Notes: generated from the letters alone by a model not told the origin. A stretch of 64,000 nucleotides of DNA from Sphingobium lactosutens DS20 (GCF_000445105.1 NZ_ATDP01000076.1:29178-93177); one strand, 5' to 3'. Positions 43,431 to 52,124 are shown, counted from the first letter of the stretch. Numbers and translations are program-made.

Positions 43431-44441
43431 ATGTTGAGGCAGATATTCCTGACAACGAGCGCGGCGCTGCTGCTGGGCGGATGCAATTCGCTGGCGACGA
43501 CGGGGCGGGACGATATTCCCTCGATGAACCCGATGGCGGTCTATCCCCGCTATACGCAGGCGCAGCGGCAGTTGATGGAATTGCCGCCGCCGCAGCGGCC
43601 GGTGGCGATCGCCGTCTATAATTTTTCCGACCAGACCGGCCAGTATCGCGTTGGCGAAGGGGGAACGCAGACGCTGTCGCGCGCGGTGACGCAGGGCGCT
43701 GCGTCGATCCTGGTGCGGGCGTTGCAGGATGCGGGCAACCGCAAATGGTTCACGATCGTCGAGCGCGAGCAGCTGCGCAACCTGCTCAACGAGAGGCAGA
43801 TCATTCGCGAGATGCGCGAACGCTATCTGGGCGAAAATAATGTCAACCCGCAGGCGTTGCCGGCGATGCTGTTTGCCGGCGTGCTGCTGGAAGGCGGGAT
43901 CATCAGTTTCGACACCAATACGGTGACGGGCGGCGCGGGCGCTTCGTTCCTGGGGATCGGCGCCAGCACGCAATATCGGCAGGATACGGTGACGGTCTAT
44001 CTGCGCGCCATTTCGGTGCGCACCGGCGAGGTGCTGACCACCGTCACCGCGTCCAAGACGATCGCGTCGCAGTCATTGGGCGCGTCGGCGTTCCGCTTTG
44101 TCGGCTTCAAGGAGCTGCTGGAGGCGGAAGTGGGCATGACGACGAACGAGCCCGATCATATCGCCCTGCAACAGGCGATCGAGAAGGCGGTCTATGGCCT
44201 CGTGATGGAGGGCATTGACCTCAACCTGTGGAATTTCGCGGACACCCAGGCCGGCTGGCCGATGCTGTGGCGCTACCGTCAGGAGCGCGACGGCGTCTTC
44301 ACGCCCAAACAGGTGGAAGCGGCAATGGATACCGCGCGAAAGGCTGCGCCGATGAAGATGAAGCCACGCGCGGTGCCGATGACGGAAATGCCCAAATCCT
44401 CCAGCAAAGCCAAGCAGGGAGGGCCGGGCGTGGGTCGTTAA
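43431..44441 (+). CDS. csgG: Curli secretion channel CsgG
   Basis: A 336-residue outer-membrane lipoprotein that forms the nonameric curlin export pore. The lipobox LLGGC places the lipidated Cys at residue 18. Recognisable CsgG blocks are VAIAVYNFSDQTGQYR, GASILVRALQDAGNRKWFTIVEREQLRNLLNERQI and the VRTGEVLTTVTASKTIASQ strand region. It is longer than the E. coli protein by about 60 residues at the C-terminus, where the tail is Lys/Met/Pro-rich. It follows csgF closely and is followed by a 224-base leader before the curlin gene. Confidence 0.95.
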   Translation: MLRQIFLTTSAALLLGGCNSLATTGRDDIPSMNPMAVYPRYTQAQRQLMELPPPQRPVAIAVYNFSDQTGQYRVGEGGTQTLSRAVTQGAASILVRALQDAGNRKWFTIVEREQLRNLLNERQIIREMRERYLGENNVNPQALPAMLFAGVLLEGGIISFDTNTVTGGAGASFLGIGASTQYRQDTVTVYLRAISVRTGEVLTTVTASKTIASQSLGASAFRFVGFKELLEAEVGMTTNEPDHIALQQAIEKAVYGLVMEGIDLNLWNFADTQAGWPMLWRYRQERDGVFTPKQVEAAMDTARKAAPMKMKPRAVPMTEMPKSSSKAKQGGPGVGR

Positions 44442-44665
44442 ACGAGACGATTGACCGCCATCAGGCAGTCAGCGTTTCAAAAGGTGCGGGGGACCGCCTG
44501 GTGTTCCCCGGACCATGACAAGAACCAGGCGAACATTCGCCCGCCGGAGGTGGAAGCTCCGACGGGCGAGCATGAGTGAATGAATGTGCCACCAATCATG
44601 CGGCCCTGAAGTAGGTTTACTTCGGGACAGCATGGTTATCGCCCTTTTCAAAAGGAATGACAACC
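44442..44665 (+). promoter_or_regulatory. Curlin leader with several hairpins
   Basis: A compound hairpin at 44537-44569 (TCGCCCG/CGGGCGA outer, GGAG/CTCC inner). A second at 44604-44626 (CCC-T-GAAGTA/TACTTCGGG). Then CCTTTTCAAAAGG at 44643-44655, which would mask the AAGG ribosome site at 44652-44655. This suggests promoter and post-transcriptional control of the curlin gene. Confidence 0.5.
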
Positions 44666-46258
44666 ATGAAACGGACCATCTATACTTCGGTTTCGGCCCT
44701 GGCGCTGCTGGCAGCAGCCCCGGCTTTCGCGCAAAGCAACGATTCGACCGTGACCCAGTCGGGTGACAGCCAGACCGCATCGGTGACGCAGAGCGGCGCC
44801 AACGACGTGTCGTTCGTGACGCAGGAAAATGCGAACAACGACGCCACCGTGTCGCAGGCCGGCGCAACCGGCAGCTATTCGAACGTCCTCCAGACCGGCG
44901 CGGGCAACACCGCTTCGGTGACCCAGGATGACGATGGCACCGGCGCCGCGCCGACCCAGACGTCCGAAGTCCAGCAGACCGGCAGCGACAATGAAGCGAC
45001 CGTCGCGCAGACGCAGACAACGTCCTTCCTGAACACCACCAATGATTCGACGGTCGTCCAGTCGGGCAGCAGCAACGTCGCGTCGGTGTCGCAGGCGGAT
45101 GACGGCCAGTTTTCGAGCCTCTATCAGACGTCGGACAACAATATCGCCAATGTGAGCCAGGGCGTTGACGGCGCACCCGAAGGCGGTTCGGCCGGCACCA
45201 CCTATGAAAACACGTCCTATGTCACGCAGGGCGGCACCGGCGGCAATGACGCCACCGTCATCCAGAGCGGTGCGGTCAACTATTCGTCGGTGAACCAGCA
45301 GGGCGCCGACAGCATCGCCGATGTGACGCAGAGCGGCGACGGCAATGATTCGACCGTCAACCAGCTGGACGACGCGGGCGGCACCGCGACCGTCACCCAG
45401 GGCGGCAACAACAATGATTCGACCATCAACCAGACGTCGAACGGGTCGATCGCGACCGTCGATCAGTCCGGTTCGAGCAACCTGTCGGTGCTGAACCAGG
45501 GTCGCAATGACGGCAATCCGTTCCAGACCAATGGCCAGCAGGCGCTGATCACGCAGGGCGGTGACAACAACCAGTCCTATGCGACGCAGAGCGGTTCGTC
45601 GGGCGACCTGAATGTCGACCAGTCGGGCGACAACAACCTGTCGGATGTGGTCCAGTCGGGCTTCGACAATTCGGCCGGCGACAATACCGGCATGGTCGGC
45701 GTCAACCAGTCGGGCAACAGCAACGAAGCCTATGTGACGCAGGCCGGCCAGCTGTCCGACGCCATGATCGACCAGATTGGCAATGATAACTATGCGTCGA
45801 TCGACCAGAGCGTCGGCAATGCCCCGAACCCTCCGGGCGGTCCCGATCCGCGCGTCGCAACTGCTTCGATTGAGCAGGGCGGCAGCAACAACAGCAGCAC
45901 GATCGACCAGTTCGGCGGCAACGCCACCATCAGCGCGCGTCTGATGGAAGCGAGCAGCAAGCAGTCGGGTGACAACAACCAGAGCAGCATCTCGCAGACC
46001 AACACCCTGATTGCGGGCGCAAGCTCGGGCAACTTCGCCAGCGTCGATCAGAGCGGCAACGACAACCTCTCTGAGGTGATGCAGGACGGCGCGCTGAACG
46101 AAGCCGCGGTCGATCAGAGCGGCAGCACCAATGAGTCCTGGGTGTCGCAGTCGGGTTCGGGTCACTCCGCGACCGTCACGCAGAGCAGCGATCTGAACAA
46201 TTCGGTCGTCAACCAGACCGGCATGAACAACACCGCCACTGTCACGCAGGGCATGTGA
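44666..46258 (+). CDS. Large curlin-repeat amyloid protein (first)
   Basis: A 530-residue secreted protein made of a signal peptide (1-23, ending AFAQSN) and about 40 short strand-turn units of the form S-x-V-x-Q-S-G-x-x-N by my count. These are the Q/N-anchored curlin repeats of CsgA/CsgB, but four times as many strands as E. coli CsgA has (about 10). ATG 44666 is preferred over 44657 for spacing from AAGGA. It should be secreted through CsgG and polymerise outside the cell. Acid residues (D, E) are frequent in turns, which may modulate aggregation. No CsgA symbol is given because it is a divergent paralogue. Confidence 0.93.
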   Translation: MKRTIYTSVSALALLAAAPAFAQSNDSTVTQSGDSQTASVTQSGANDVSFVTQENANNDATVSQAGATGSYSNVLQTGAGNTASVTQDDDGTGAAPTQTSEVQQTGSDNEATVAQTQTTSFLNTTNDSTVVQSGSSNVASVSQADDGQFSSLYQTSDNNIANVSQGVDGAPEGGSAGTTYENTSYVTQGGTGGNDATVIQSGAVNYSSVNQQGADSIADVTQSGDGNDSTVNQLDDAGGTATVTQGGNNNDSTINQTSNGSIATVDQSGSSNLSVLNQGRNDGNPFQTNGQQALITQGGDNNQSYATQSGSSGDLNVDQSGDNNLSDVVQSGFDNSAGDNTGMVGVNQSGNSNEAYVTQAGQLSDAMIDQIGNDNYASIDQSVGNAPNPPGGPDPRVATASIEQGGSNNSSTIDQFGGNATISARLMEASSKQSGDNNQSSISQTNTLIAGASSGNFASVDQSGNDNLSEVMQDGALNEAAVDQSGSTNESWVSQSGSGHSATVTQSSDLNNSVVNQTGMNNTATVTQGM

Positions 46259-46265
46259 TCGAAAA

Positions 46266-46301
46266 AGGGATCAGCGCCGCACAATCGCGGCGCTGGTCCC
46301 T
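46266..46301 (+). terminator. Hairpin between the two large curlin genes
   Basis: A 15-bp stem (46266-46280 with 46287-46301, one G-T wobble) has a six-base loop and a weak following T-run. It is likely an attenuator or mRNA-stabilising 3' hairpin. Confidence 0.65.
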
Positions 46302-46330
46302 CCTTTCGCACATAATAAAGGGATAAGATC

Positions 46331-47740
46331 ATGCAGCGCATCCTTCTTGCAAGCGCGTCGGCGCTTGCCTTCCTGGCCGCGGTTCCGGCCCTGGCGCAGA
46401 ATAACGGCTCCACCGTGACGCAGACCGGCACGGACGCGACGGCCACCGTCACCCAGTCCGGGTCCAGCGCCTCCTCCACCGTCACCCAGGGCGGCGACAA
46501 TAATGCGGCGACCGTGACGCAGGCCGGCAATGGCGCTGAATCCATCGTCCTGCAGGACAATGGCACGGGCGGCGGCAGCAATGCCAGCGACGACAATAAC
46601 AGCGCCACCGTCGACCAGACCGGCGACGCTTATTCGCGGGTCCGCCAGTATAATGACAATGCCGACGCGCAGGTGACGCAGAATGGCGATGGCAACAGTT
46701 CCGACATTTTGCAGACCGGCGACAATGACGACGCGACCGTCGACCAGCAGGGCACGGACCTGACGTCCACCATCGCCCAGTCGGGCAACAGCAATGATGC
46801 CAATGTCAGCCAGAGCGGCGACACCAACCAGTCGGGCATCATCCAGAGTTCCGGCTCCAACGTCGCGATCGTGACGCAGGAAGGATCGCTGAACGAATCG
46901 TCGATTTTGCAGAACGGCCTTGGCCTCAACACCGCCAATGTCGAGCAGACCGGCGAGGACAATGAGTCGCAGGTGACGCAGGGCGGCATCGCCAATGATG
47001 CGGGCGACGACGCGACCGTGCGCGGCGTGTTCCAGAGCGGCGACCGCAACAGCTCGCGGATCAGCCAGTCGGGCGGCTTGCAGGACGCGGCCGTCCGCCA
47101 GACCGGCGACGACAATGACTCGCAGATCACCCAGGGCGGTTCGCTGGGCGCGGCGCATTATGCCGATGTCGACCAGAGCGGCAGCGGCAATGAGTCGGTC
47201 ATCACCCAGGCGGGCGCGCTGTCGGATGCGCTGGTCGACCAGAGCGGCGACGACAACAGCTCGTCGGTCAACCAGGGCCTGCTGGGTTCGCACCTGGCCG
47301 ATGTCGACCAGAGCGGCAACGCCAACAGCTCGACCGTGACGCAATATGGCTGGAGCCAGGCTGCCTATGTCGAGCAGGTCGGCGATGGCAATGCGTCCTC
47401 GATCGACCAGGGCACCGCGCTCAATGGATCGGACCAATATGCGTCGGTGGCGCAGAGTGGCGATGATGGCCAGTCGACGATCATCCAGCGCGGCCAGGAC
47501 CAGCGGGCCGAGCTGACGCAGGGCGGCGTGTCGAACGAGTCCTTCATCGACCAGTCGGGATCGGACCATCTGGCCGAAGTGACGCAGGATGGCACCGACA
47601 ATTATTCGTCGGTGATCCAGTCGGGCGGCGGCAGCACGGCCGACGTCACCCAGACGAGCGACCTCAACAACAGCTGGGTCAACCAGAGCGGCAATGGCCA
47701 CAGCGCCACGGTCGTCCAGGGTTCGGCCGGCGCGATGTAA
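46331..47740 (+). CDS. Large curlin-repeat amyloid protein (second)
   Basis: A 469-residue paralogue of the preceding gene with signal peptide 1-22 (PALAQNN) and about 38 curlin strand units by my count. Repeats keep the V/I-x-Q-S/T-G pattern with acidic turns, e.g. QVTQGG, DVDQSG. It lies 72 bases downstream of the first, separated by a hairpin. Two such long curlins in one operon imply either two fibre subunits or a mixed fibre. Codon use matches the neighbours. Confidence 0.92.
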   Translation: MQRILLASASALAFLAAVPALAQNNGSTVTQTGTDATATVTQSGSSASSTVTQGGDNNAATVTQAGNGAESIVLQDNGTGGGSNASDDNNSATVDQTGDAYSRVRQYNDNADAQVTQNGDGNSSDILQTGDNDDATVDQQGTDLTSTIAQSGNSNDANVSQSGDTNQSGIIQSSGSNVAIVTQEGSLNESSILQNGLGLNTANVEQTGEDNESQVTQGGIANDAGDDATVRGVFQSGDRNSSRISQSGGLQDAAVRQTGDDNDSQITQGGSLGAAHYADVDQSGSGNESVITQAGALSDALVDQSGDDNSSSVNQGLLGSHLADVDQSGNANSSTVTQYGWSQAAYVEQVGDGNASSIDQGTALNGSDQYASVAQSGDDGQSTIIQRGQDQRAELTQGGVSNESFIDQSGSDHLAEVTQDGTDNYSSVIQSGGGSTADVTQTSDLNNSWVNQSGNGHSATVVQGSAGAM

Positions 47741-47748
47741 ACGCAAGG

Positions 47749-47793
47749 CCCGCCGGCCCGCCCATGATCGGGCGGGCCGGCGGGTTGCTTTTT
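47749..47793 (+). terminator. Strong terminator/attenuator after second curlin
   Basis: A perfect 15-bp stem, CCCGCCGGCCCGCCC (47749-47763) with its complement at 47770-47784, has a six-base loop and then TTGCTTTTT. It lies between the second large curlin and the smaller curlin gene, so partial read-through would set their ratio. Confidence 0.88.
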
Positions 47794-47809
47794 ATGCAAG
47801 GAGGCTGTG

Positions 47810-48463
47810 ATGGGGAAATTTGGCATGGCGGCGCTGCTGGCGCTGGCTCTGGCAGGCGCGATGGCGGCGCAAGCCGGCGAAGCGCAGTCCGGCGTTCCCG
47901 CGCCCAGCCTGCCCTATATGCTGGAGATACCAGCGTCGACCGGGCGCAGCGTCTATATCGAGCAGGTGGGGTCCTATAATCGCGCGACTTCGGTGCAGGC
48001 GGCGGCGCGCGCGACGGCCCGGATCACGCAGGACGGCGCGCGCAATATCGCCCATGTCGAGCAGCGCGGCGAAGCGGCCGCAGCCGCCCTGACCCAGCGC
48101 GGCGATGATAACGCGGCGCGCGTGACACAGCAGGGTGCAGGCCAGAATATGCTGGCGCTGGCGCAGGTCGGCCATGGCAATAGCGCCGTGGTGCAGCAGC
48201 GCGCGATGGCCGCGAGCAGCAATCAGGCGACGATCGCACAGACCGGCAATGGCAATCGGGTCGCACTGACGCAGGATGGCGGCGACAATCAGGCGACGCT
48301 GGCGCAGACGGGCGACAATAATGCGATGACCGCCAGCCAGACCGGCGCGGGCAATCAATTGACCTGGACGCAGGAGGGCAATTACAATGCCGACCTGGGC
48401 GTGCAGCAGCAGGGCGGCAGCGCCATCGCCATCCATCAGAGCGGCGGCGTCGGCGGCAAATAA
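47810..48463 (+). CDS. Smaller curlin-repeat protein, CsgB-like nucleator candidate
   Basis: A 217-residue secreted protein with signal peptide 1-22 (AMAAQA) and about 15 curlin strand units, fewer and more basic than in the two large curlins: arginine and histidine often occupy turns (e.g. HVEQRGEAA, ALTQRG). Smaller size, basic turns and lower expected expression after a terminator match a CsgB-type nucleator. AAGGAGG precedes ATG 47810. The nucleator role is inferred by analogy. Confidence 0.85.
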   Translation: MGKFGMAALLALALAGAMAAQAGEAQSGVPAPSLPYMLEIPASTGRSVYIEQVGSYNRATSVQAAARATARITQDGARNIAHVEQRGEAAAAALTQRGDDNAARVTQQGAGQNMLALAQVGHGNSAVVQQRAMAASSNQATIAQTGNGNRVALTQDGGDNQATLAQTGDNNAMTASQTGAGNQLTWTQEGNYNADLGVQQQGGSAIAIHQSGGVGGK

Positions 48464-48481
48464 CGCCATGGAGAGGCGGCG

Positions 48482-49222
48482 ATGACGGGCTGTCGAACAC
48501 TATCGGGACTGACGATCGCATCGCTGATGCTGGCGATGCCGATTGCGGCCGCGCAGGTGAGCGTGATCGACGGCGAGCCTGCCCGGGCGGCGGGAGAGGT
48601 CGAGCAAATCAGCGACAAGGGCGCGCATGCGGGACCGGTGCTGCCCCCGGAGGATATCGTCACGTGGCGCGAGGAAGGGGCCGATATGCTGGCGGACCCG
48701 GTGCGGACCGAGAACCGCCGGCAATCCGTGCAGGCGGTGGGGCAGCTAACGCCCGTTCAGGATGGTGAGCCGGTGACGCAGCTCTATCGCGGCGGGCCGA
48801 CCGCCCAGCCCAGCGCGCCGCTGTCTTCCCCGGCGCAGGGGCGCACTGGCGCGGTCGAGGCGGTCGATGGGCAGGACCGGTGCGATCCGGGCGCGGCCGA
48901 CAGGGAGTCGCCGACGCGGTGCGCGCAGGTGATCGAGACGCGATCGGCCGAATTTGCCAAGCCATCGCCCACCGCCCTGTCGCCCGAACAGAAATTGCTG
49001 GTCGACGGGCGCATCCGCAACGAGCCGGTCGCCCCCGATCGCCGGATCGCCGCCCGGTCCGATGTCGACGACCCCGATTATCAGCAGATTGCCGCCGCCG
49101 CCCTGCAGGGCGCGCCCGCCAGCGTGGCGGAAAAGCCGGCCGACGAGGAAAAGGACCCGCAGGCGCAAGCCTTGCAGAATGCGGCGATTGGCGCCGTCGT
49201 CGATGTCTTGACGCCGCGATGA
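48482..49222 (+). CDS. Unrecognised secreted protein inside curli locus
   Basis: A 246-residue protein with a signal peptide (1-25, ending IAAAQ), then acidic/proline-rich sequence without curlin repeats. Two cysteines (about residues 134 and 147) in DRCDPG and PTRCAQV could form a disulfide. The C-terminal half (LSPEQKLLVDGRIRNEPVAPDRR and SDVDDPDYQQIAAAALQ) looks folded. It overlaps the CsgH-like gene (ATGA). I do not recognise the family, and it does not resemble CsgE. Position suggests a curli assembly or anchoring role. Confidence 0.75.
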   Translation: MTGCRTLSGLTIASLMLAMPIAAAQVSVIDGEPARAAGEVEQISDKGAHAGPVLPPEDIVTWREEGADMLADPVRTENRRQSVQAVGQLTPVQDGEPVTQLYRGGPTAQPSAPLSSPAQGRTGAVEAVDGQDRCDPGAADRESPTRCAQVIETRSAEFAKPSPTALSPEQKLLVDGRIRNEPVAPDRRIAARSDVDDPDYQQIAAAALQGAPASVAEKPADEEKDPQAQALQNAAIGAVVDVLTPR

Positions 49223-49581
49223 CGGGGGTGACGATGCCGGTGCGCTTGATGATGATGCTGGCGGCGATGGGAGCAGTGCCGATGCAGGCGCAGGAAACGA
49301 CTGGTCGCCCAGTCGAGGCGGTATTGACGCCGGCCGAGGGCGTTGACGTGCTGACCGTGCGCGGCCTGTCGCCGGTGGCGGTATCGGGCAGCTATGAACT
49401 AGATGTGCTGTCGGGCGCGCAGGCGGGCAATCATGCGGTGCAGAAGGGGCGCATCCACCTGGTTGCGAACGCGCCCGCGACCTTCGTGACATTGCGGCTG
49501 AACCAGTTTCGCAGTGCGCGGCTGACCGTCAGGATCGATGGCCAGCCGGCCTATGACCAGGCGCTGGGCGCAGCGCGCTGA
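49219..49581 (+). CDS. csgH: CsgH-like curli chaperone
   Basis: A 120-residue secreted protein, the alphaproteobacterial counterpart of CsgC, which keeps curlin soluble in the periplasm. After a signal peptide (about 6-25, ending PMQAQE) comes a beta-sandwich region with GSYELDVLSGAQAGNHAVQKGRI and a late TLRLNQFRSARLTVRIDG, matching my memory of CsgH. The start could be 49219 (overlapping the previous stop) or ATG 49234, which has a GGGGG tract five bases upstream. Recognised at fold and position level. Confidence 0.78.
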   Translation: MTGVTMPVRLMMMLAAMGAVPMQAQETTGRPVEAVLTPAEGVDVLTVRGLSPVAVSGSYELDVLSGAQAGNHAVQKGRIHLVANAPATFVTLRLNQFRSARLTVRIDGQPAYDQALGAAR

Positions 49582-49639
49582 TGCGAAAGGCGCGCGTCAA
49601 ACCGCCATTCGTCGCGGCTGCGGGCCGGGTCATGGCATC

Positions 49640-49654
49640 TTAATGCGGCTTTAA
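49640..49654 (+). promoter_or_regulatory. CtrA-type box upstream of M23 peptidase
   Basis: TTAATGCGGCTTTAA is a second perfect TTAA-N7-TTAA motif. It lies between csgH and the next gene, which argues for a separate transcription unit for the M23 peptidase and rules out TTG 49661 as its start. Confidence 0.62.
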
Positions 49655-49717
49655 CTTCACTTGCTTCACAAGGGCGGCGCGGGCGCATATGCGGTTGGCG
49701 GGCGTCGTGGCGAACAG

Positions 49718-51274
49718 ATGCCCTTGGGGGTCGCGGGTTTGTTTCAGGATAGCCAGGTCGGGTTTCAGCAGGGCGGCGCGCCCATGTCGCTGTGGATGGC
49801 GGAGTCGCTGCGGCGCGGCGTGCCGATCCCGACGCGCGACTGGCGCACGCGGCTGCGCGACTGGGCCGACGATGTGGAACTGGTCCCGGACCTTGGCCAG
49901 CGGATCGGCAGCCGGACATGGTTTCGGGGCCTTGCCACCTGCTTCGGCCTTTGCGCGAGCGCGCTCTACCTCTCGCCCGGTTTTGAGCCCGTGCCCGGCG
50001 CGCCCGGCCCGACGCTGAGCGATGCGCAGTATGACGAGGTGCGCAGCCAGATGATCACGCCGCTGGCGCTGGGCGGCGACAGCGGGCATCGCATGGGATC
50101 GACCGACGCGGTGCAGCCGCTGCGCGAGACGCCCGAGCGGCCGCAGATTGAGCTGAGCGCCCAGGTCGGCAGCAGCGACACGCTGGCCCGCGCCTTGTCG
50201 CGCGCGGGCGTCAGCAGCGCGGATGTCGCCGCCGTGGTCGGCATGGCGGGCGCGGATATTGCGGGCGGGGTGAAGCCGGGCACGCGGCTCAACATCATTC
50301 TGGGCCGCCGCGCGAGCCGCGACCGGCCCCGGCCGCTGGACCATCTGGCGTTCCGGGCGCGGCTGGACCTGGACATGACGTTCGAGCGGCTGGGCGGCGT
50401 GCTGTCGGTGCAGCGCGTGCCGATCCGCGTCGACGATACGCCGCTGCGCATTCAGGGCGTGGTGGGGGACAGCATCTATCGATCCGCCCGCGCGGCCGGC
50501 GCGCCGCCCAAGGCGGTGCAGGCGTTCCTGCGCGTGATCGCCAAGCAGGTCGACCTCGGCTCCATCGCGGCGGGCGACCGCTATGATATCGTCACCGAAT
50601 ATCGGCAGGCCGAAACAGGCGACGTGGAGGTGGGCGAATTGCTCTATGCGGGCCTGAAGCGCGCGCGGGGCAAGGATGTCGACATGGTGAAATGGACCAG
50701 CAATGGCCGCACCGAATGGTATGAGGCGTCGGGCGTGGGCGAGCGGCGCGGCGTGCTGTCGGCACCGGTCGCCGGGCGCATGTCGTCGGGCTATGGCCAG
50801 CGGCGGCACCCGATATTGGGCTATACCAGGATGCATGCCGGCATCGATTTCGCCGCGCGCTACGGATCGCCCATCTATGCCGTGACCGATGGCGTCGTGT
50901 CCTTTGCCGGGCGGCATGGCGGCCATGGCAATTATGTGCGCATCCAGCATGGCGGCGGCCTTGCGACAGGCTATGCGCATATGAGCCGCATTGCGGCGGC
51001 ATCCGGGCAGCGGGTGCGGCGGGGGCAGGTGATCGGCTATGTCGGGTCGACCGGCCTGTCGACCGGGCCGCATCTTCATTATGAGCTGTATCGCAATGGC
51101 GCGACGGTCAATCCGCTGTCGGTCAAGTTCACGACCACGGCGCAATTGGCGGGCCGGGACCTGGCGGCGTTCCGGGCGAAACTGGCGGCCTATAAGGGGC
51201 TGGCGGTGGGCGCGCATCAGCGGTTCGCCCAAGAGGCGGCGCAGGCTGCCGCGCCGGTCGAACGCGGCAAATAG
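49718..51274 (+). CDS. M23-family murein endopeptidase
   Basis: A protein of about 518 residues with one membrane anchor (around residues 72-90 after ATG 49718), a LysM/OapA-like middle domain (SSDTLARALSRAGVSSAD), and a C-terminal M23 domain. Zinc ligands: RMHAGIDF, GYAHMS and GPHLHYEL. These predict an active DD-endopeptidase or activator acting on peptidoglycan. Three in-frame starts (49661, 49718, 49784) are possible; the last two fit a promoter at the CtrA box. CtrA control would fit a cell-cycle wall hydrolase. Confidence 0.85.
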   Translation: MPLGVAGLFQDSQVGFQQGGAPMSLWMAESLRRGVPIPTRDWRTRLRDWADDVELVPDLGQRIGSRTWFRGLATCFGLCASALYLSPGFEPVPGAPGPTLSDAQYDEVRSQMITPLALGGDSGHRMGSTDAVQPLRETPERPQIELSAQVGSSDTLARALSRAGVSSADVAAVVGMAGADIAGGVKPGTRLNIILGRRASRDRPRPLDHLAFRARLDLDMTFERLGGVLSVQRVPIRVDDTPLRIQGVVGDSIYRSARAAGAPPKAVQAFLRVIAKQVDLGSIAAGDRYDIVTEYRQAETGDVEVGELLYAGLKRARGKDVDMVKWTSNGRTEWYEASGVGERRGVLSAPVAGRMSSGYGQRRHPILGYTRMHAGIDFAARYGSPIYAVTDGVVSFAGRHGGHGNYVRIQHGGGLATGYAHMSRIAAASGQRVRRGQVIGYVGSTGLSTGPHLHYELYRNGATVNPLSVKFTTTAQLAGRDLAAFRAKLAAYKGLAVGAHQRFAQEAAQAAAPVERGK

Positions 51275-51329
51275 TTCGCGGGCGCGAAACGATCTTTCCG
51301 CCGGTGCGCCGCTGCGCTAACGGGCGGGC

Positions 51330-52124
51330 ATGAAAGGCACCGTTACTGGCACCGTTACCGCCATCCTGCTTGCAGGCGCGCGTCCCATTCCCGATCCGCT
51401 GGCCAAGGCCGCCGGCGTCGCAGTAAAGCCGCTGGTGCCGGTGGCGGGCGAGCCGATGATCAACCGGCCGGCGCGGGCGTTGCTGGATCATCCCGCGATC
51501 GGCGAGGTCATCATCCTGACGCAGCGGCCCGACGCCTATGCCGCCGATCCGGCCACCGCCTGGCTGGCGACGCATCCGCGCGTGCGGTTCGAAACGGGCG
51601 GGCAGGGTATCGCATCGTCGCTGCTGGCGATGATGGATGCAGGGGCGCTGGCCTTTCCCGCGCTGCTGACGACGGCGGACCATGTGCTGCTGGACCGGGC
51701 GATGCTGGACCAGTTTGTCGGCGAGGCGAATGGCGCGGACATCGCCGTCGCCATGGTCGAGCGGGCGACGATGCTGGCGCGCTATCCGCAGTCGCGGCGG
51801 ACATGGCTCAAATTCCGGGATGGCGGATGGTCGGGGGCCAATATCTTCTGGATCGGTAGCGACCGGGCGCGGCGCGCGATCGCGCTGTGGCAGGAGGTGG
51901 AGCAGGACCGCAAGAAGGGGTGGAAGATCCTGGCGGCGTTCGGGCCGCTGGCGCTGATGGGCGCGTTGCTGCGGATATCGACGCTGCGCGGCGGCATGGC
52001 GCGGGCGGGCCGATGGCTGGGGCTGGAAGCGCGGCTGGTGGCGATGACGAAGCCCGAGGCGTGCATCGACGCCGACAAGGCCGAGGATGTGACGCTGATC
52101 GAGGCGATATTGGCCTCGCGCTAA
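51330..52124 (+). CDS. Nucleotidyltransferase family protein (MobA-like fold)
   Basis: A 264-residue NTP-transferase-fold protein. It opens AILLAGARPIPDPLAKAAGVAVKPLVPVAGEPMI, a Rossmann-like NTP site in which the usual GxGTRM pattern is altered to ARPIPDPLAK, so the nucleotide is uncertain. Later TTADHVLLD supplies the metal aspartate. The C-terminal LLRISTLRGGMARAG is conserved in a sphingomonad family. It is convergent with a flippase and near a second nucleotidyltransferase, suggesting a polar-lipid or glycan precursor pathway. Confidence 0.72.
   Translation: MKGTVTGTVTAILLAGARPIPDPLAKAAGVAVKPLVPVAGEPMINRPARALLDHPAIGEVIILTQRPDAYAADPATAWLATHPRVRFETGGQGIASSLLAMMDAGALAFPALLTTADHVLLDRAMLDQFVGEANGADIAVAMVERATMLARYPQSRRTWLKFRDGGWSGANIFWIGSDRARRAIALWQEVEQDRKKGWKILAAFGPLALMGALLRISTLRGGMARAGRWLGLEARLVAMTKPEACIDADKAEDVTLIEAILASR

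Noticed and set aside
44648..46165. 505-codon open frame antisense to the first curlin
   Set aside because: It mirrors the repeats (V-x-D/A-x-L pattern) and is produced by the repetitive curlin codons.
44666..47740. CRISPR array or other direct-repeat system
   Set aside because: The repeats are degenerate, in frame, and translate into curlin units; spacer-like constant repeats are absent.
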